A program made the translations under genes and the position numbers. 31,696 nt of DNA from Candidatus Dadabacteria bacterium (lineage in GTDB: Bacteria > Desulfobacterota_D > UBA1144 > Nemesobacterales > JADFKM01): the NCBI GenBank assembly GCA_022564935.1, contig JADFKM010000020.1, positions 1-31,696 of the forward strand, written 5' to 3'. Below the pieces are notes generated by a model. It saw only the letters and a list, made by a program, of their open reading frames with translations, had not been told where the DNA came from and searched no databases. Shown here piece after piece: positions 1 through 7,346 of this stretch (the first letter of the stretch is position 1; every line of letters starts with the position of its first letter).

Positions 1-767
1 GCGTTTCCAGAAAGCACGGCATGGGTGCAGCACAGAGTGACCCGTTTTGCCCCTTCTCTGGAAAGGGCCTCGGCCGCCTTAACGGCCGTTCCCGCCGTGT
101 CCACTATGTCGTCCACTATGACGGCCGTTTTCCCGCTTACGTCCCCGATGACGTTCATTACCTCAGCCTTGTTCGGGGACGGGCGCCTCTTGTCTGTGAG
201 CGCAAGACCGGTGTGGAGCGCCTTGGCGTAGAATCTGGCCCTCTCGAGCCCTCCCGCGTCGGGCGACACAATCGTGAGCTGGTCGTCCGCGTAGTGTTTG
301 TTGAGGTAATCGATAAACACTGGGGATGCGTAGATGTGGTCCACGGGCACGTCGAAGAAGCCCTGAATCTGGCCGGCGTGCAGGTCGACGGTAATCACCC
401 GGCTTACCCCCGCTTTGAAGATGATATCGGCGATGAGCTTTGCCGAGATTGGGGAGCGGGGAAGCACCTTCCTATCCTGTCTAGCGTATCCGTAATAGGG
501 GATTACCGCAGTGATATCAATTGCGGAGGCCCTTTTAAGGGCGTCTACCAAAATCAGCAGCTCCATTAGGTGCTCGTTCACCGGGGGGCAGGTCGACTGG
601 AGCACAAACACGTGCGCTCCCCTGACGCTTTCTGAGATTTCCACGCTCACTTCACCGTCGCTGAACCTCTTTATTGATGCTTTCCCCGGGACGGTTTTCA
701 GGTAACTGCATACCGCCTTGGACAGGGGGATGTTCGATGTCCCGCTGAAGATCTTTGTTCTATTCAT
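1..767 (-). CDS. prs: Ribose-phosphate pyrophosphokinase (PRPP synthetase), 3' end cut by window edge
   Basis: Transfers pyrophosphate from ATP to ribose 5-phosphate to make PRPP for purine, pyrimidine, histidine and tryptophan synthesis in the cytosol. The reverse strand reads from ATG at 767 without a stop to the window edge, 255 complete codons of a usual length near 310. Recognisable parts in order are the N-terminal FSDGE segment, the YYGYARQDRK loop that binds ATP and ribose phosphate, the metal-site segment VDLHAGQIQGFF, and the PRPP-binding loop VIVDDIVDTAGT near residue 220. The start is the first ATG in frame with the family N-terminus (MNRTKIFSGTSN). No clear Shine-Dalgarno sequence precedes it, but a good promoter lies 60 bases upstream. 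It is divergent from the oxidoreductase gene at 900. The family call is secure; the C-terminus is outside the window. Confidence 0.95.
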   Translation of the reverse strand, partial: MNRTKIFSGTSNIPLSKAVCSYLKTVPGKASIKRFSDGEVSVEISESVRGAHVFVLQSTCPPVNEHLMELLILVDALKRASAIDITAVIPYYGYARQDRKVLPRSPISAKLIADIIFKAGVSRVITVDLHAGQIQGFFDVPVDHIYASPVFIDYLNKHYADDQLTIVSPDAGGLERARFYAKALHTGLALTDKRRPSPNKAEVMNVIGDVSGKTAVIVDDIVDTAGTAVKAAEALSREGAKRVTLCCTHAVLSGN

Positions 768-826
768 TATAAATTACATAAGAAGGGGAAAGCCGTCACC
801 AGTTTTATAATCCAATAAAAAAGTCT

Positions 827-854
827 ATTATATAGAAAGGGGAGAATAATTCAA
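827..854 (-). promoter_or_regulatory. Predicted sigma70-type promoter of prs
   Basis: Reading leftward, TTGAAT (849-854) is followed after 16 bases by a perfect TATAAT (827-832). Transcription would begin near 820, giving a leader of about 50 bases before the prs ATG at 767. This is a motif match by eye only. Confidence 0.5.
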
Positions 855-899
855 GTATCTGAACTCGCGTGAATCCCCTTCCATGAAGGAGGCGGTTTT

Positions 900-1337
900 T
901 TGGTAAAACCCACAACGCAAGAGCTCGAGTTCATTAACTCCTGCAGGGTCGGCAGGCTTGCCACGGTGGATGAGGAGCGTAGGCCGCACCTCATCCCTGT
1001 ATGCTACGTCTTCTCAGGCGGCATATTCTACACGCCCATCGACAACAAGCCCAAGCGGGCCAAGCCGTCCCGCTTAAAGAGGATGCGCAACATCTCGGCA
1101 AACCCCAACGTAGCGGTTGTTATAGACCGTTGGAGCGAGGACTGGGAGCGACTGGGGTATGTGTTTGTGTCGGGCAGGGCTGATATTATCTCCACAGGAG
1201 GGGAGTACCGCCGCTCTCTCGGTCTTCTCGAGGCCAAGTACCCGCAGTACGAGAGGATGAATCTGGGAGGCCTTGGCCTTCCGGTCATAAAGATAGTGCC
1301 CGATAGGCTCGTGTCCTGGGGAGCGCTCGGCGGCTAG
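900..1337 (+). CDS. PPOX-class split-barrel oxidoreductase, Rv0121-like, probable F420 or FMN enzyme
   Basis: A 145-residue member of the pyridoxamine 5'-phosphate oxidase-like split-barrel fold. The N-terminal strand pattern GRLATVDEERRPHLIPVCYVF, followed by KPKR near residue 50, an NISANPNVAVVIDRW segment and EDWERLGYVFVSGRA, resembles the Rv0121 group thought to use F420 or FMN. Substrate and cofactor cannot be read from the sequence. The start is TTG at 900, supported by AAGGAGG at 886-892 seven bases upstream; the nearby ATG at 883 runs into a stop after seven codons. The gene ends in a 4-base tail-to-tail overlap with eda. It stands alone on its strand, so the context says little about its role. 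Confidence 0.8.
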   Translation: MVKPTTQELEFINSCRVGRLATVDEERRPHLIPVCYVFSGGIFYTPIDNKPKRAKPSRLKRMRNISANPNVAVVIDRWSEDWERLGYVFVSGRADIISTGGEYRRSLGLLEAKYPQYERMNLGGLGLPVIKIVPDRLVSWGALGG

Positions 1338-1960
1338 CCTCTGAGCCAGTTTACCCGCTCGACGGCTCGTTTTGCGTTTTCCCGTATGTCTTCGGGTGAG
1401 GCCCCTCCGTCGCTTCCGAAAAGGGAGCTCCAGAGGCCTACGGCCGTAGCCCCCATATCGATGTACTCAAGGAGGTTAGAGTTGTTCACCCCCCCCGTTG
1501 CTATGATGGGAATAAACGGCAGGGGGTCTTTTATTGCTTTTATGTAGGCCGGCCCGCCCGCCTGAGCTACGGGAAACACCTTCACCATGTCGGCTCCCAA
1601 GTCCCACGCCTGAACTATTTCGTTGGAAGTGAAGGCGCCGGATACCACCAGCAGGTCTTTGCTCTTCGAGAACGATATTATGTCCTTGTCGGTATGGGGA
1701 GACACGATGAACTCCGCCCCCCTCGAGGCCGCTATCTTGGCAAGGTCTACGTTGAGCACCGTTCCGGCGCCTATGTGCGCCTCGCCCCTCTTCGAAAGCT
1801 CCCCTATCACACCCTCGGCCCCGTCGAAAGAGAAGGTGACCTCGATGAGCCTTATCCCCCCCTCGATACAGGCCAGCGCGCATTCCATAGCCCTGCCCGG
1901 CTCCTCGGCCCGTATCACGGCAAACACCCTGTGAGCTTCCACCGCCTTCATCAGGCTCAT
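1334..1960 (-). CDS. eda: 2-keto-3-deoxy-6-phosphogluconate (KDPG/KHG) aldolase
   Basis: A class I aldolase that splits KDPG into pyruvate and glyceraldehyde 3-phosphate (Entner-Doudoroff pathway) or acts on related keto acids. The 208 residues match the usual length. Visible landmarks are R17 in VIRAEE, the catalytic-base glutamate E40 in LIEVTF, the phosphate-binding GAGTVLN near 64-70, the Schiff-base lysine K127 in MVKVFP, and IATGGVN near 153. The start used is ATG at 1960; ATG at 1950 (fourth residue) is possible, and neither has a clear Shine-Dalgarno sequence. No edd or other Entner-Doudoroff gene is adjacent, so the physiological substrate (KDPG, KHG or a DgoA-type sugar acid) is open. 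Confidence 0.88.
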   Translation of the reverse strand: MSLMKAVEAHRVFAVIRAEEPGRAMECALACIEGGIRLIEVTFSFDGAEGVIGELSKRGEAHIGAGTVLNVDLAKIAASRGAEFIVSPHTDKDIISFSKSKDLLVVSGAFTSNEIVQAWDLGADMVKVFPVAQAGGPAYIKAIKDPLPFIPIIATGGVNNSNLLEYIDMGATAVGLWSSLFGSDGGASPEDIRENAKRAVERVNWLRG

Positions 1961-2204
1961 ACATTTAAAAGTAACAGTAACTCAGGGGGTGACGCAAGGG
2001 ACAAAACTTTTGTGGTTTCATTATTATGTCTTTTCCGGCAGTCGGTGCATAGCCCGAAAGGATAATCGCTAAAGGGTTTAGGAGGGCATATACAATGGTA
2101 AGCGAAAATGAGCTGGGGGGTCGTATAAGGACTAAACCGCTTATATTTACGTTGTTCGGACTCTCAAAGCCCTTTGTATAGAGAGGGGGGGAGTGCAATA
2201 GTTC

Positions 2205-2777
2205 CTACTTCTTCTTTGCCCTCTCAAGATACTTCCCCGTTCTTGTGTCCACCCTTACCGCCGTGCCGATGTTCACGAATAGCGGCACGGTGACCACTGC
2301 GCCGGTCTCTAGCGTCGCAGGCTTGGTTGCGCCCGTAACCGTGTCCCCCCTAACGCCGGGCTCGGTTTGGGTGACCTCAAGCTCAACAACGGTGGGAAGC
2401 TCCACGTCTATGGGCTTTCCGTCGTAGAAGTTAAGCTGCAATTCCTGCTGCTCCTTGAGGAACTTGCGTGCGTCCCCCACGGTGCCTGGGCCCACTGCGT
2501 ACTGCTCGTAGTTCTCGGTGTCCATGAAATGGAACCCTATGTCGTCGGTGTAGAGGTACTGAACCGGCCTTCTCTCGACGTCAGGCGTTGTGAACGTCTC
2601 CCCTGAGCTGAAACTCATCTCCTGCACGGCGCCTGTCTTTATGTTCCGAAGCTTTGTCTTCACCACCGGCCTTCTCTGTGCAACCTTTGAGTGGGCGTAC
2701 TCCATTACCTCCCAGATTTCGCTCTCCACTATTATTTTAAGGCCCTTGTGAAAGGCCTTGGTCTCAACCAGTCCCAT
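2205..2777 (-). CDS. efp: Translation elongation factor P
   Basis: Rescues ribosomes stalled on polyproline by entering next to the P-site tRNA. The 190-residue length and three-barrel layout are normal: KOW-like N-domain (about 1-65), OB domain (about 68-130, with YLYTDDIGFHFMDTENYEQ) and a C-terminal OB domain ending VDTRTGKYLERAKKK. The oddity is the N-domain loop: where most EF-P proteins have HVKPGKG with modified Lys34, this one reads HSKVAQRR with Gln34. This suggests function without lysine modification, or a different modification. ATG at 2777 has a GGAGG about 10 bases upstream. It is last in the minus-strand run after mutL, gmhA, the siroheme gene and the broken yacG. Whether it shares their transcript is not known. 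Confidence 0.95.
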   Translation of the reverse strand: MGLVETKAFHKGLKIIVESEIWEVMEYAHSKVAQRRPVVKTKLRNIKTGAVQEMSFSSGETFTTPDVERRPVQYLYTDDIGFHFMDTENYEQYAVGPGTVGDARKFLKEQQELQLNFYDGKPIDVELPTVVELEVTQTEPGVRGDTVTGATKPATLETGAVVTVPLFVNIGTAVRVDTRTGKYLERAKKK

Positions 2778-2833
2778 TGCTGCCGTTCCTCCGTGGGTAT
2801 GTGGTTTTGTATTGCGGGGGTGTGCGGTGCGGG

Positions 2834-3025
2834 TTACGAGCCGGAGTCCCGCTCATCTGCCGTTGAGCTTCCCGGCTTCTCTTCAGCCTGATCGTCCTCT
2901 ATGACTTACTCTCCGTCCATACAGGCCCTGAAGTCAACGAGCTTGCACCTCTTGGAGCAAAAAGGCCTCCACCGTTCCCTTCCCATTGTGTGAGTTTCGT
3001 GCAGGCGGGACACTATTACCTCCAT
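2834..3025 (-). pseudogene. yacG: Decayed yacG (zinc-ribbon DNA gyrase inhibitor), two frameshifts and a stop
   Basis: YacG is a roughly 65-residue zinc protein with CPxC and CxxxC pairs that binds GyrB. Here its parts lie in order on the minus strand but in different frames. ATG at 3025 gives MEVIV; the CPACTKLTQWEGN segment (3012-2974) is in a second frame; RWRPFCSKRCKLVDF (from 2974) returns to the first frame; a TAA at 2908-2906 sits where the family has GEY; and an acidic tail VIEDDQAEEKPGSS continues in frame to TAA at 2836-2834. The frames are reconciled by a 2-base loss in a GT repeat near 3011 and a 1-base loss near 2974, and restoring them plus the stop gives 64 residues. The intact open frame (2906-3025, 39 codons) lacks the first cysteine pair. 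Sequencing error cannot be excluded. Confidence 0.7.
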
Positions 3026-3065
3026 AACGGCTGAAATTATGTATAAGGGGGTGGGATAAATCAAG

Positions 3066-3731
3066 TCACTCGGCGCTTTTTCCGGGGAATACCCCAAGCC
3101 CCTTAAGGTCTATCCCGACTGCTGTCTTGATTCGCTCTTCCACTCCGGTGTAATCGCCGCTCCGAAGCAGTGAGATGATTTCTGCGATGGGTATTTGCTT
3201 GTAAATGCACTCCCAATCTTCGGGTGAAGCGGCTTTGACGGCGATCCTGAGCGCGCCCAGCACCTCAGCGGCCATTTCGTACTCCTCCCCTATCGTTCGC
3301 TCTAGCTCCTGTCTTAGGTGCTTTGAGAGGGCAGGGCTACTGCCTCCCGTGGAGGCGGTTATCATTACGTCTCCCCTTCTGAGAACCGAGGGAGTGGTGA
3401 ATATGGAGTCGCCTGTGGATGTGGCGACATCTACGAGTATTCCAAGGCTCTTTGAATGCTCAGCGATTCGTGTGTTGAGTGCCCCCTCTCCTGTGGCGGC
3501 GAATACGAGGAACGCCCCTTGGAGGTCTCCGGCTCTGTATTCCCTGTCCACATGCTCGATTGCACCCGTTTTTGCAAGGCTCTCAAGCCACGCAGTTAGA
3601 GTAGGGCTTATCACCGTAACGGACGCGTCGCACTCAACGAGCCCCTTTACCTTCCTCTCCCCCACCGGGCCGCCGCCAACTACTACGCAGCGGATACCGT
3701 TGATGTTGATGTTTATTGGGTAGTATTTCAT
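3066..3731 (-). CDS. Precorrin-2 dehydrogenase / sirohydrochlorin ferrochelatase (Met8/CysG-N type)
   Basis: Oxidises precorrin-2 to sirohydrochlorin with NAD+ and, in many members, inserts iron to make siroheme. The 221 residues hold a Rossmann domain with the NAD motif VVVGGGPVGERKV (16-28), then a dimerisation segment with the family signature STGGSSPALSKHLR, and a helical C-terminal part. It lacks the CysG methyltransferase half. The usual VVDAP stretch with the catalytic aspartate reads LVDVATSTGDS here, so the aspartate is retained only if a small insertion follows it. The ATG overlaps the gmhA stop by 4 bases, implying translational coupling. Siroheme genes normally neighbour sulfite/nitrite reductase or hemA; sitting between gmhA and yacG is unusual. 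Chelatase activity is inferred only. Confidence 0.82.
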   Translation of the reverse strand: MKYYPINININGIRCVVVGGGPVGERKVKGLVECDASVTVISPTLTAWLESLAKTGAIEHVDREYRAGDLQGAFLVFAATGEGALNTRIAEHSKSLGILVDVATSTGDSIFTTPSVLRRGDVMITASTGGSSPALSKHLRQELERTIGEEYEMAAEVLGALRIAVKAASPEDWECIYKQIPIAEIISLLRSGDYTGVEERIKTAVGIDLKGLGVFPGKSAE

Positions 3732-4318
3732 CGCTTCAAGGACCCCTCGGCGCTCGAGAACGCCTCTTCGGCCAGCTCGCAGATGATGTGGGCCACCGTG
3801 ATGTGTACCTCCTGTATCCTGGGTGTAGAGCGGGAAGGGACCTGGATGGCTAAGTCCATGAGGTCTTTCATCTTATCGCCCGTTTGTCCCGTAAACCCAA
3901 TTGTGTGCAGGCCTAGCTCCCTTGCGGTTTTCAGCGCGCTTATGACGTTGCGCGATTTCCCGCTTGTGGATATGGCCCATGCGATATCTCCCTTTTTCCC
4001 CAGCGCCTCTATCTGTCTTGAGAAGATATGGGAGAACGAGGAGTCGTTACCGATGGAGGTGATAATGGAGGTGTCGGTCGTCAGTGCTATTGCAGGGAGG
4101 GCCCGCCTTTCTCTTTGGAAGCGGTTGATGAACTCGGCTGCTATGTGCTGGGCGTCTGCGGCGCTTCCGCCGTTTCCGAAAAGCAGTATCTTCCCCCTGG
4201 ACTTGAGGGCTTTAATGACCAGGTTCGCAATATCTTCCACCACATCCGCCGATTCCTTGGCTAACCGGAGTTTAAGCTCTGCGCTTTCTCGAAGGTGTGT
4301 AATAATGGTCTGTTTCAT
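3728..4318 (-). CDS. gmhA: Phosphoheptose isomerase (sedoheptulose 7-phosphate isomerase)
   Basis: Converts sedoheptulose 7-phosphate to D-glycero-D-manno-heptose 7-phosphate, the first step to the heptose of LPS core. A single SIS domain of 196 residues, normal for the family. Visible motifs are FGNGGSAADAQHIAAEF (48-63, with E62 matching the catalytic glutamate), the phosphate-binding STSGKSRNV (117-125), and IQEVHITVAHIICE, where Q169 and H177 match conserved active-site residues. The ATG lies three bases after the mutL stop and the gene overlaps the siroheme gene by 4 bases, so it is inside a tight operon. DiaA-type SIS proteins are relatives, but the catalytic residues favour GmhA. Confidence 0.88.
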   Translation of the reverse strand: MKQTIITHLRESAELKLRLAKESADVVEDIANLVIKALKSRGKILLFGNGGSAADAQHIAAEFINRFQRERRALPAIALTTDTSIITSIGNDSSFSHIFSRQIEALGKKGDIAWAISTSGKSRNVISALKTARELGLHTIGFTGQTGDKMKDLMDLAIQVPSRSTPRIQEVHITVAHIICELAEEAFSSAEGSLKR

Positions 4319-4321
4319 GGC

Positions 4322-6163
4322 TCAGGTTCTCTTGAACATCCGCTCCAGCTCGCCGAAGGTGATTTCCCTGGCCACGGGCCTTCCGTGGGGACAGGCATGG
4401 GGGAAGTCGCACCTGTCGAGCTCTTCGAGCAGCGCCCTGATTTTCTCTCCCTCCAGTACGTCCGAGGCCCTTATAGAGCTGTGGCATGCCATGGTGGCTA
4501 TGACTTTGTCGATGAGGGCGCTCATGCTCTTTTCCCCCTCAAGCTCCCCAATCTCCCCCAGGATGTCCCTGATAAGGCCTTCGGGCTGCGTGATCGCAAG
4601 CAGCGCCGGCACAGACCGTATCCTGATGGAGTTGTCCCCGAACTCCTGCGCCTCGAACCCCAGCGTAGAGAGCTCTCCCAGGCATCCCCTGGCAAGCTCG
4701 GCCTCGCTTGGGGAAAGCTCCACTACTACGGGTATGAGCAGCTCCTGCGTTTCGAGCCTGCCGCTCAGGTAGGAGCGCTTGAGCCTCTCGTAGTTTATCC
4801 TTTCGTGTGCGGCGTGCTGGTCTATGATTACGGCGCCCCTTCCGGGAGACTCGCAGATTATAAAAAGCCCGCCCACCTGTCCGACTACCCTCATTGAGGA
4901 AAAGTACCCCCCGTCGCGGTCGAGCAGCTCCCCATCGCCTACAAAACCGCTTCCGGGCGGCTTCGGCCCAGGGGGATATTCTGATGTGTGCCCTGAGGCT
5001 TCTTCGGCGTGGTAAGGTGCTGAGTGATGTTCGTGTGCCTCGAAGGCGTCTATTCTATCAGCTTTGTAAACGCCGTGCTCTTCGTGCGCGCTTTGACTGT
5101 AGCGGATATTCTCGGTATAAACGCCGCCGGTGGGAGACTCGGAAGCATGAACACTGCGGGCGTAATCCCCTACCCATGGGGCGTTCTCTATCATTTGCGC
5201 CACGGCTGAGCGAATCAGATCCCCTACGAGGCGGTACTTCCTGAACCTGACCTCCGCCTTGGCGGGGTGTACGTTAACGTCTACCTGGCTCGGGGGGAGG
5301 TCTATCATGATAACGCCCTGCGGGTACTTTCCCCTCTCTAAGAGCCTGCCGTAGGCGTCGGTTGCCATGCGGGTAATATACCTGTCCTTTACCGCTCTCC
5401 CGTTAACGGATATATAGAGCTTCTGCGAGGTTGTCCTTGAGCTGTCGGGCTCTCCAAGGTAACCCGATACCCTCGTATTCTCGTTCGGGGCTTCGGCCTC
5501 GAATGGGTGAAGCTCGGCCTCACCCCAGAGCTCCTTTATCCTGTCTTCAGCCGATTCCCTGCCGGGCAGGCGAAAAAGAGCTCTGCCGTCGCTTATGAGC
5601 TCGAAGCCGACTCCGGTGCTCGAGACCGCAAGACGCTGCAGGACGTCCACGGCTTGGCTTAGCTCTCTCTCGCGGCTCCTCATGAACTTGAGCCTGGCGG
5701 GGGTGTTGAAGAAGAGGTCTCTTACCTCTACTGTGGTTCCGTGGGGACATCCCGTCTCTTCGACCCTCTTTACCTTGCCCCCGTTGATGGTAATCCTGGT
5801 TCCTATCATGGAGCCCGGAGTTTTGGTGATGAGCGTGAACCTGGAGACGCCCGCTATGCTCGGAAGGGCCTCTCCCCTGAACCCCAGGGTGCGGATGTTT
5901 TCAAGCTCGGCCGCGCTCCGGAGCTTGCTGGTGGAGTTGCGCTCAATGGCAAGCAGGGCTTCGTCCCTGCTCATGCCAGGGCCGTCGTCGGTGACCTTTA
6001 CGAGCCTCCTCCCGCCTCCCCTAAGCTCAATACGAACAGAGGAGCTTCCGGCGTCGAGGGAATTTTCCACCAGCTCCTTGAGGACGGAGGCCGGCCTCTC
6101 CACTATCTCTCCGGCGGCTATTTTGGATACCAGCTCGTCGGGTAGGATCCTTATCTTGCCCAT
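4322..6163 (-). CDS. mutL: DNA mismatch repair protein MutL with nicking-endonuclease motif
   Basis: Couples MutS mismatch recognition to strand incision. The 613 residues start with a GHL ATPase domain: ELVENSLDAG (30-39), DDGPGM (59-64) and TLGFRGEAL (92-100). A variable, charged linker (about 330-420) precedes the C-terminal domain. That domain has the metal-binding motif DQHA(x2)E(x4)E at 448-459, ACHSSIRA, and CPHGRP near the C-terminus. These mark an endonuclease-type MutL, expected in bacteria without MutH. It is the first gene of a tight minus-strand run with gmhA. No mutS is in the window. The ATG at 6163 has no Shine-Dalgarno sequence; a TATATA box (6169-6174) lies five bases away, so a leaderless or very short-leader transcript is possible. 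Confidence 0.95.
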   Translation of the reverse strand: MGKIRILPDELVSKIAAGEIVERPASVLKELVENSLDAGSSSVRIELRGGGRRLVKVTDDGPGMSRDEALLAIERNSTSKLRSAAELENIRTLGFRGEALPSIAGVSRFTLITKTPGSMIGTRITINGGKVKRVEETGCPHGTTVEVRDLFFNTPARLKFMRSRERELSQAVDVLQRLAVSSTGVGFELISDGRALFRLPGRESAEDRIKELWGEAELHPFEAEAPNENTRVSGYLGEPDSSRTTSQKLYISVNGRAVKDRYITRMATDAYGRLLERGKYPQGVIMIDLPPSQVDVNVHPAKAEVRFRKYRLVGDLIRSAVAQMIENAPWVGDYARSVHASESPTGGVYTENIRYSQSAHEEHGVYKADRIDAFEAHEHHSAPYHAEEASGHTSEYPPGPKPPGSGFVGDGELLDRDGGYFSSMRVVGQVGGLFIICESPGRGAVIIDQHAAHERINYERLKRSYLSGRLETQELLIPVVVELSPSEAELARGCLGELSTLGFEAQEFGDNSIRIRSVPALLAITQPEGLIRDILGEIGELEGEKSMSALIDKVIATMACHSSIRASDVLEGEKIRALLEELDRCDFPHACPHGRPVAREITFGELERMFKRT

Positions 6164-6397
6164 GATCTTATATACCGAGCCCAGGATGTTTTAGAACACA
6201 GTTTAAATCAAAATCGCCCATAATAAAATCGCCTAGCCAAAACCGCTCCTTCCGAGCTATATACCCTTTCGGGGCTCCATTTGCAAAGCCGGGCAGGGGG
6301 GGCGTGGGTGTTCGGAGAAGTCGGCAGGGTCGGGGAGAGGAGATCGCAGACGGATAGTTTATACGAAAAAACACGAGGTCCCTAAATTATTACTCCT

Positions 6398-6751
6398 CTA
6401 ACCGGAGTTCATTACTTTTGTAAACCTCTCGAGGAACGATTGAAAGTGCTCTTCCATCGGAAGGTCGTAAGACAGTTGCCTGTCTATTGTTACCTCTCTC
6501 GGGCAGGCGTCGTCGTCCGGCTCAGGGTCTATCGCTATTGCGTCCAGTTTGGGGGCCTTGTTGAGCATCCAGTCGAACAGGTCGAATAGCTCCATGTGCA
6601 CCACCTCCGCAGGCACCGATGCGTACCGCTCCCAGTTCTTCAAATAGGACTCCATCTTTCGCTCTTCGGTGAACACCATTATTGCAATGTCTCCTGATGC
6701 GGTATTGGTAGTTCCTATCTCACCCATGAGCGTACGGCAGAACACCTTCAT
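6398..6751 (-). CDS. Uncharacterised 117-residue protein, possibly SseB-like
   Basis: Not firmly recognised. The sequence has no signal peptide or membrane segment. The middle (GDIAIMVFTEERKMESYLKN, about 20-39) followed by LFDLFDWMLNKAPKLDAIAIDP weakly recalls SseB-type domains, which read as a strand pair, a turn with Ser/Thr-Glu, then a variable helix and a hydrophobic strand ending in NP or DP. This is a resemblance by eye, not a match. The second half is acidic (EPDDDACPRE). ATG at 6751 has GGAG eight bases upstream. It is followed upstream on the same strand by a 52-residue membrane protein 76 bases away. The 234 bases between it and mutL show no gene. Confidence 0.6.
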   Translation of the reverse strand: MKVFCRTLMGEIGTTNTASGDIAIMVFTEERKMESYLKNWERYASVPAEVVHMELFDLFDWMLNKAPKLDAIAIDPEPDDDACPREVTIDRQLSYDLPMEEHFQSFLERFTKVMNSG

Positions 6752-6827
6752 TTTCGGTACTCCGGATCAAGCGTGGTTTTTCCAGCCCTGTCATATCGCC
6801 TTTGAGCCCGAGTACGAACAGCGCCGT

Positions 6828-6986
6828 TTACAAAAGCTTCATCAGAAGGGCGACGGCAATGACTAGCAGGGGCAGCGCCACGGCCCCCAGGGTAAACAGG
6901 ACGTAGAAGGGCAGCGCCTTCTTTGCCCCTACGCCGTAGACGTCCCCGGATTGCCGCTCGATCGCTTTACGGAGCTTCTTTACCAT
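6828..6986 (-). CDS. Small single-helix membrane protein, 52 residues, unknown
   Basis: Reading leftward from ATG at 6986, the frame encodes MVKKLRKAIERQSGDVYGVG, then a hydrophobic stretch starting LPFYVLFTLGAVALPLLVIA and ending KLL, and stops at TAA 6830-6828. A positively charged amphipathic start followed by one hydrophobic helix (about residues 25-50, with a central Pro) predicts an inner-membrane protein with a cytoplasmic N-terminus. An AAGG lies about nine bases upstream of the ATG. No family is recognised. Support is the clean start, the coherent charge and hydrophobic pattern and the position between an uncharacterised gene and an intergenic space; a chance frame is possible. Confidence 0.5.
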   Translation of the reverse strand: MVKKLRKAIERQSGDVYGVGAKKALPFYVLFTLGAVALPLLVIAVALLMKLL

Positions 6987-7346
6987 AACCTATAACCTTA
7001 TTTTACCCGTGTTCGTTTTAAAGGTGGTAGTGCCTTAGGGTTAGGGAGAGACGTGAGGGGGGTAGGGCCCGGTGTGTCCGAATAGACGGGGGTTTATCTG
7101 TAGATTTTTCCTTACCGATGTACTAAGTCCCTCAGGCGTGGAAACGGCTCTGCTTCCCTCCGGAGCGCTCGAGAGTGTTTTATGCCGGAGCTTTGAGGGT
7201 TGAGCGGAAGCCTCGTTACCGCCGAGGGGAATAAAAAAAGTTCAATGCCCCGAATTTTTATGTATACTGGATTAAAGATCCGTGTAGCCGTTTATTAATG
7301 GTGGGTTATAATACAATTTAATGCCAGCAGGGGAGCAATAGCAAAG
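6987..7346. other. 360-base intergenic region between divergent genes
   Basis: No convincing gene. The last 80 bases are AT-rich and contain a perfect TATAAT at 7307-7312, about 35 bases before the TTG start at 7347, but no good -35 box stands 16-18 bases before it. This is the likely promoter of the exported-protein gene. Nothing else is recognised. Confidence 0.5.

Noticed and set aside
1965-2198. 77-codon minus-strand frame between efp and eda
   Set aside because: It begins just after the efp stop with no ribosome site and shows no domain; probably chance.
2906-3097. 63-codon frame read as one intact gene
   Set aside because: Only the part from 3025 matches YacG, and the first cysteine pair is in another frame, so it is better described as a broken gene.
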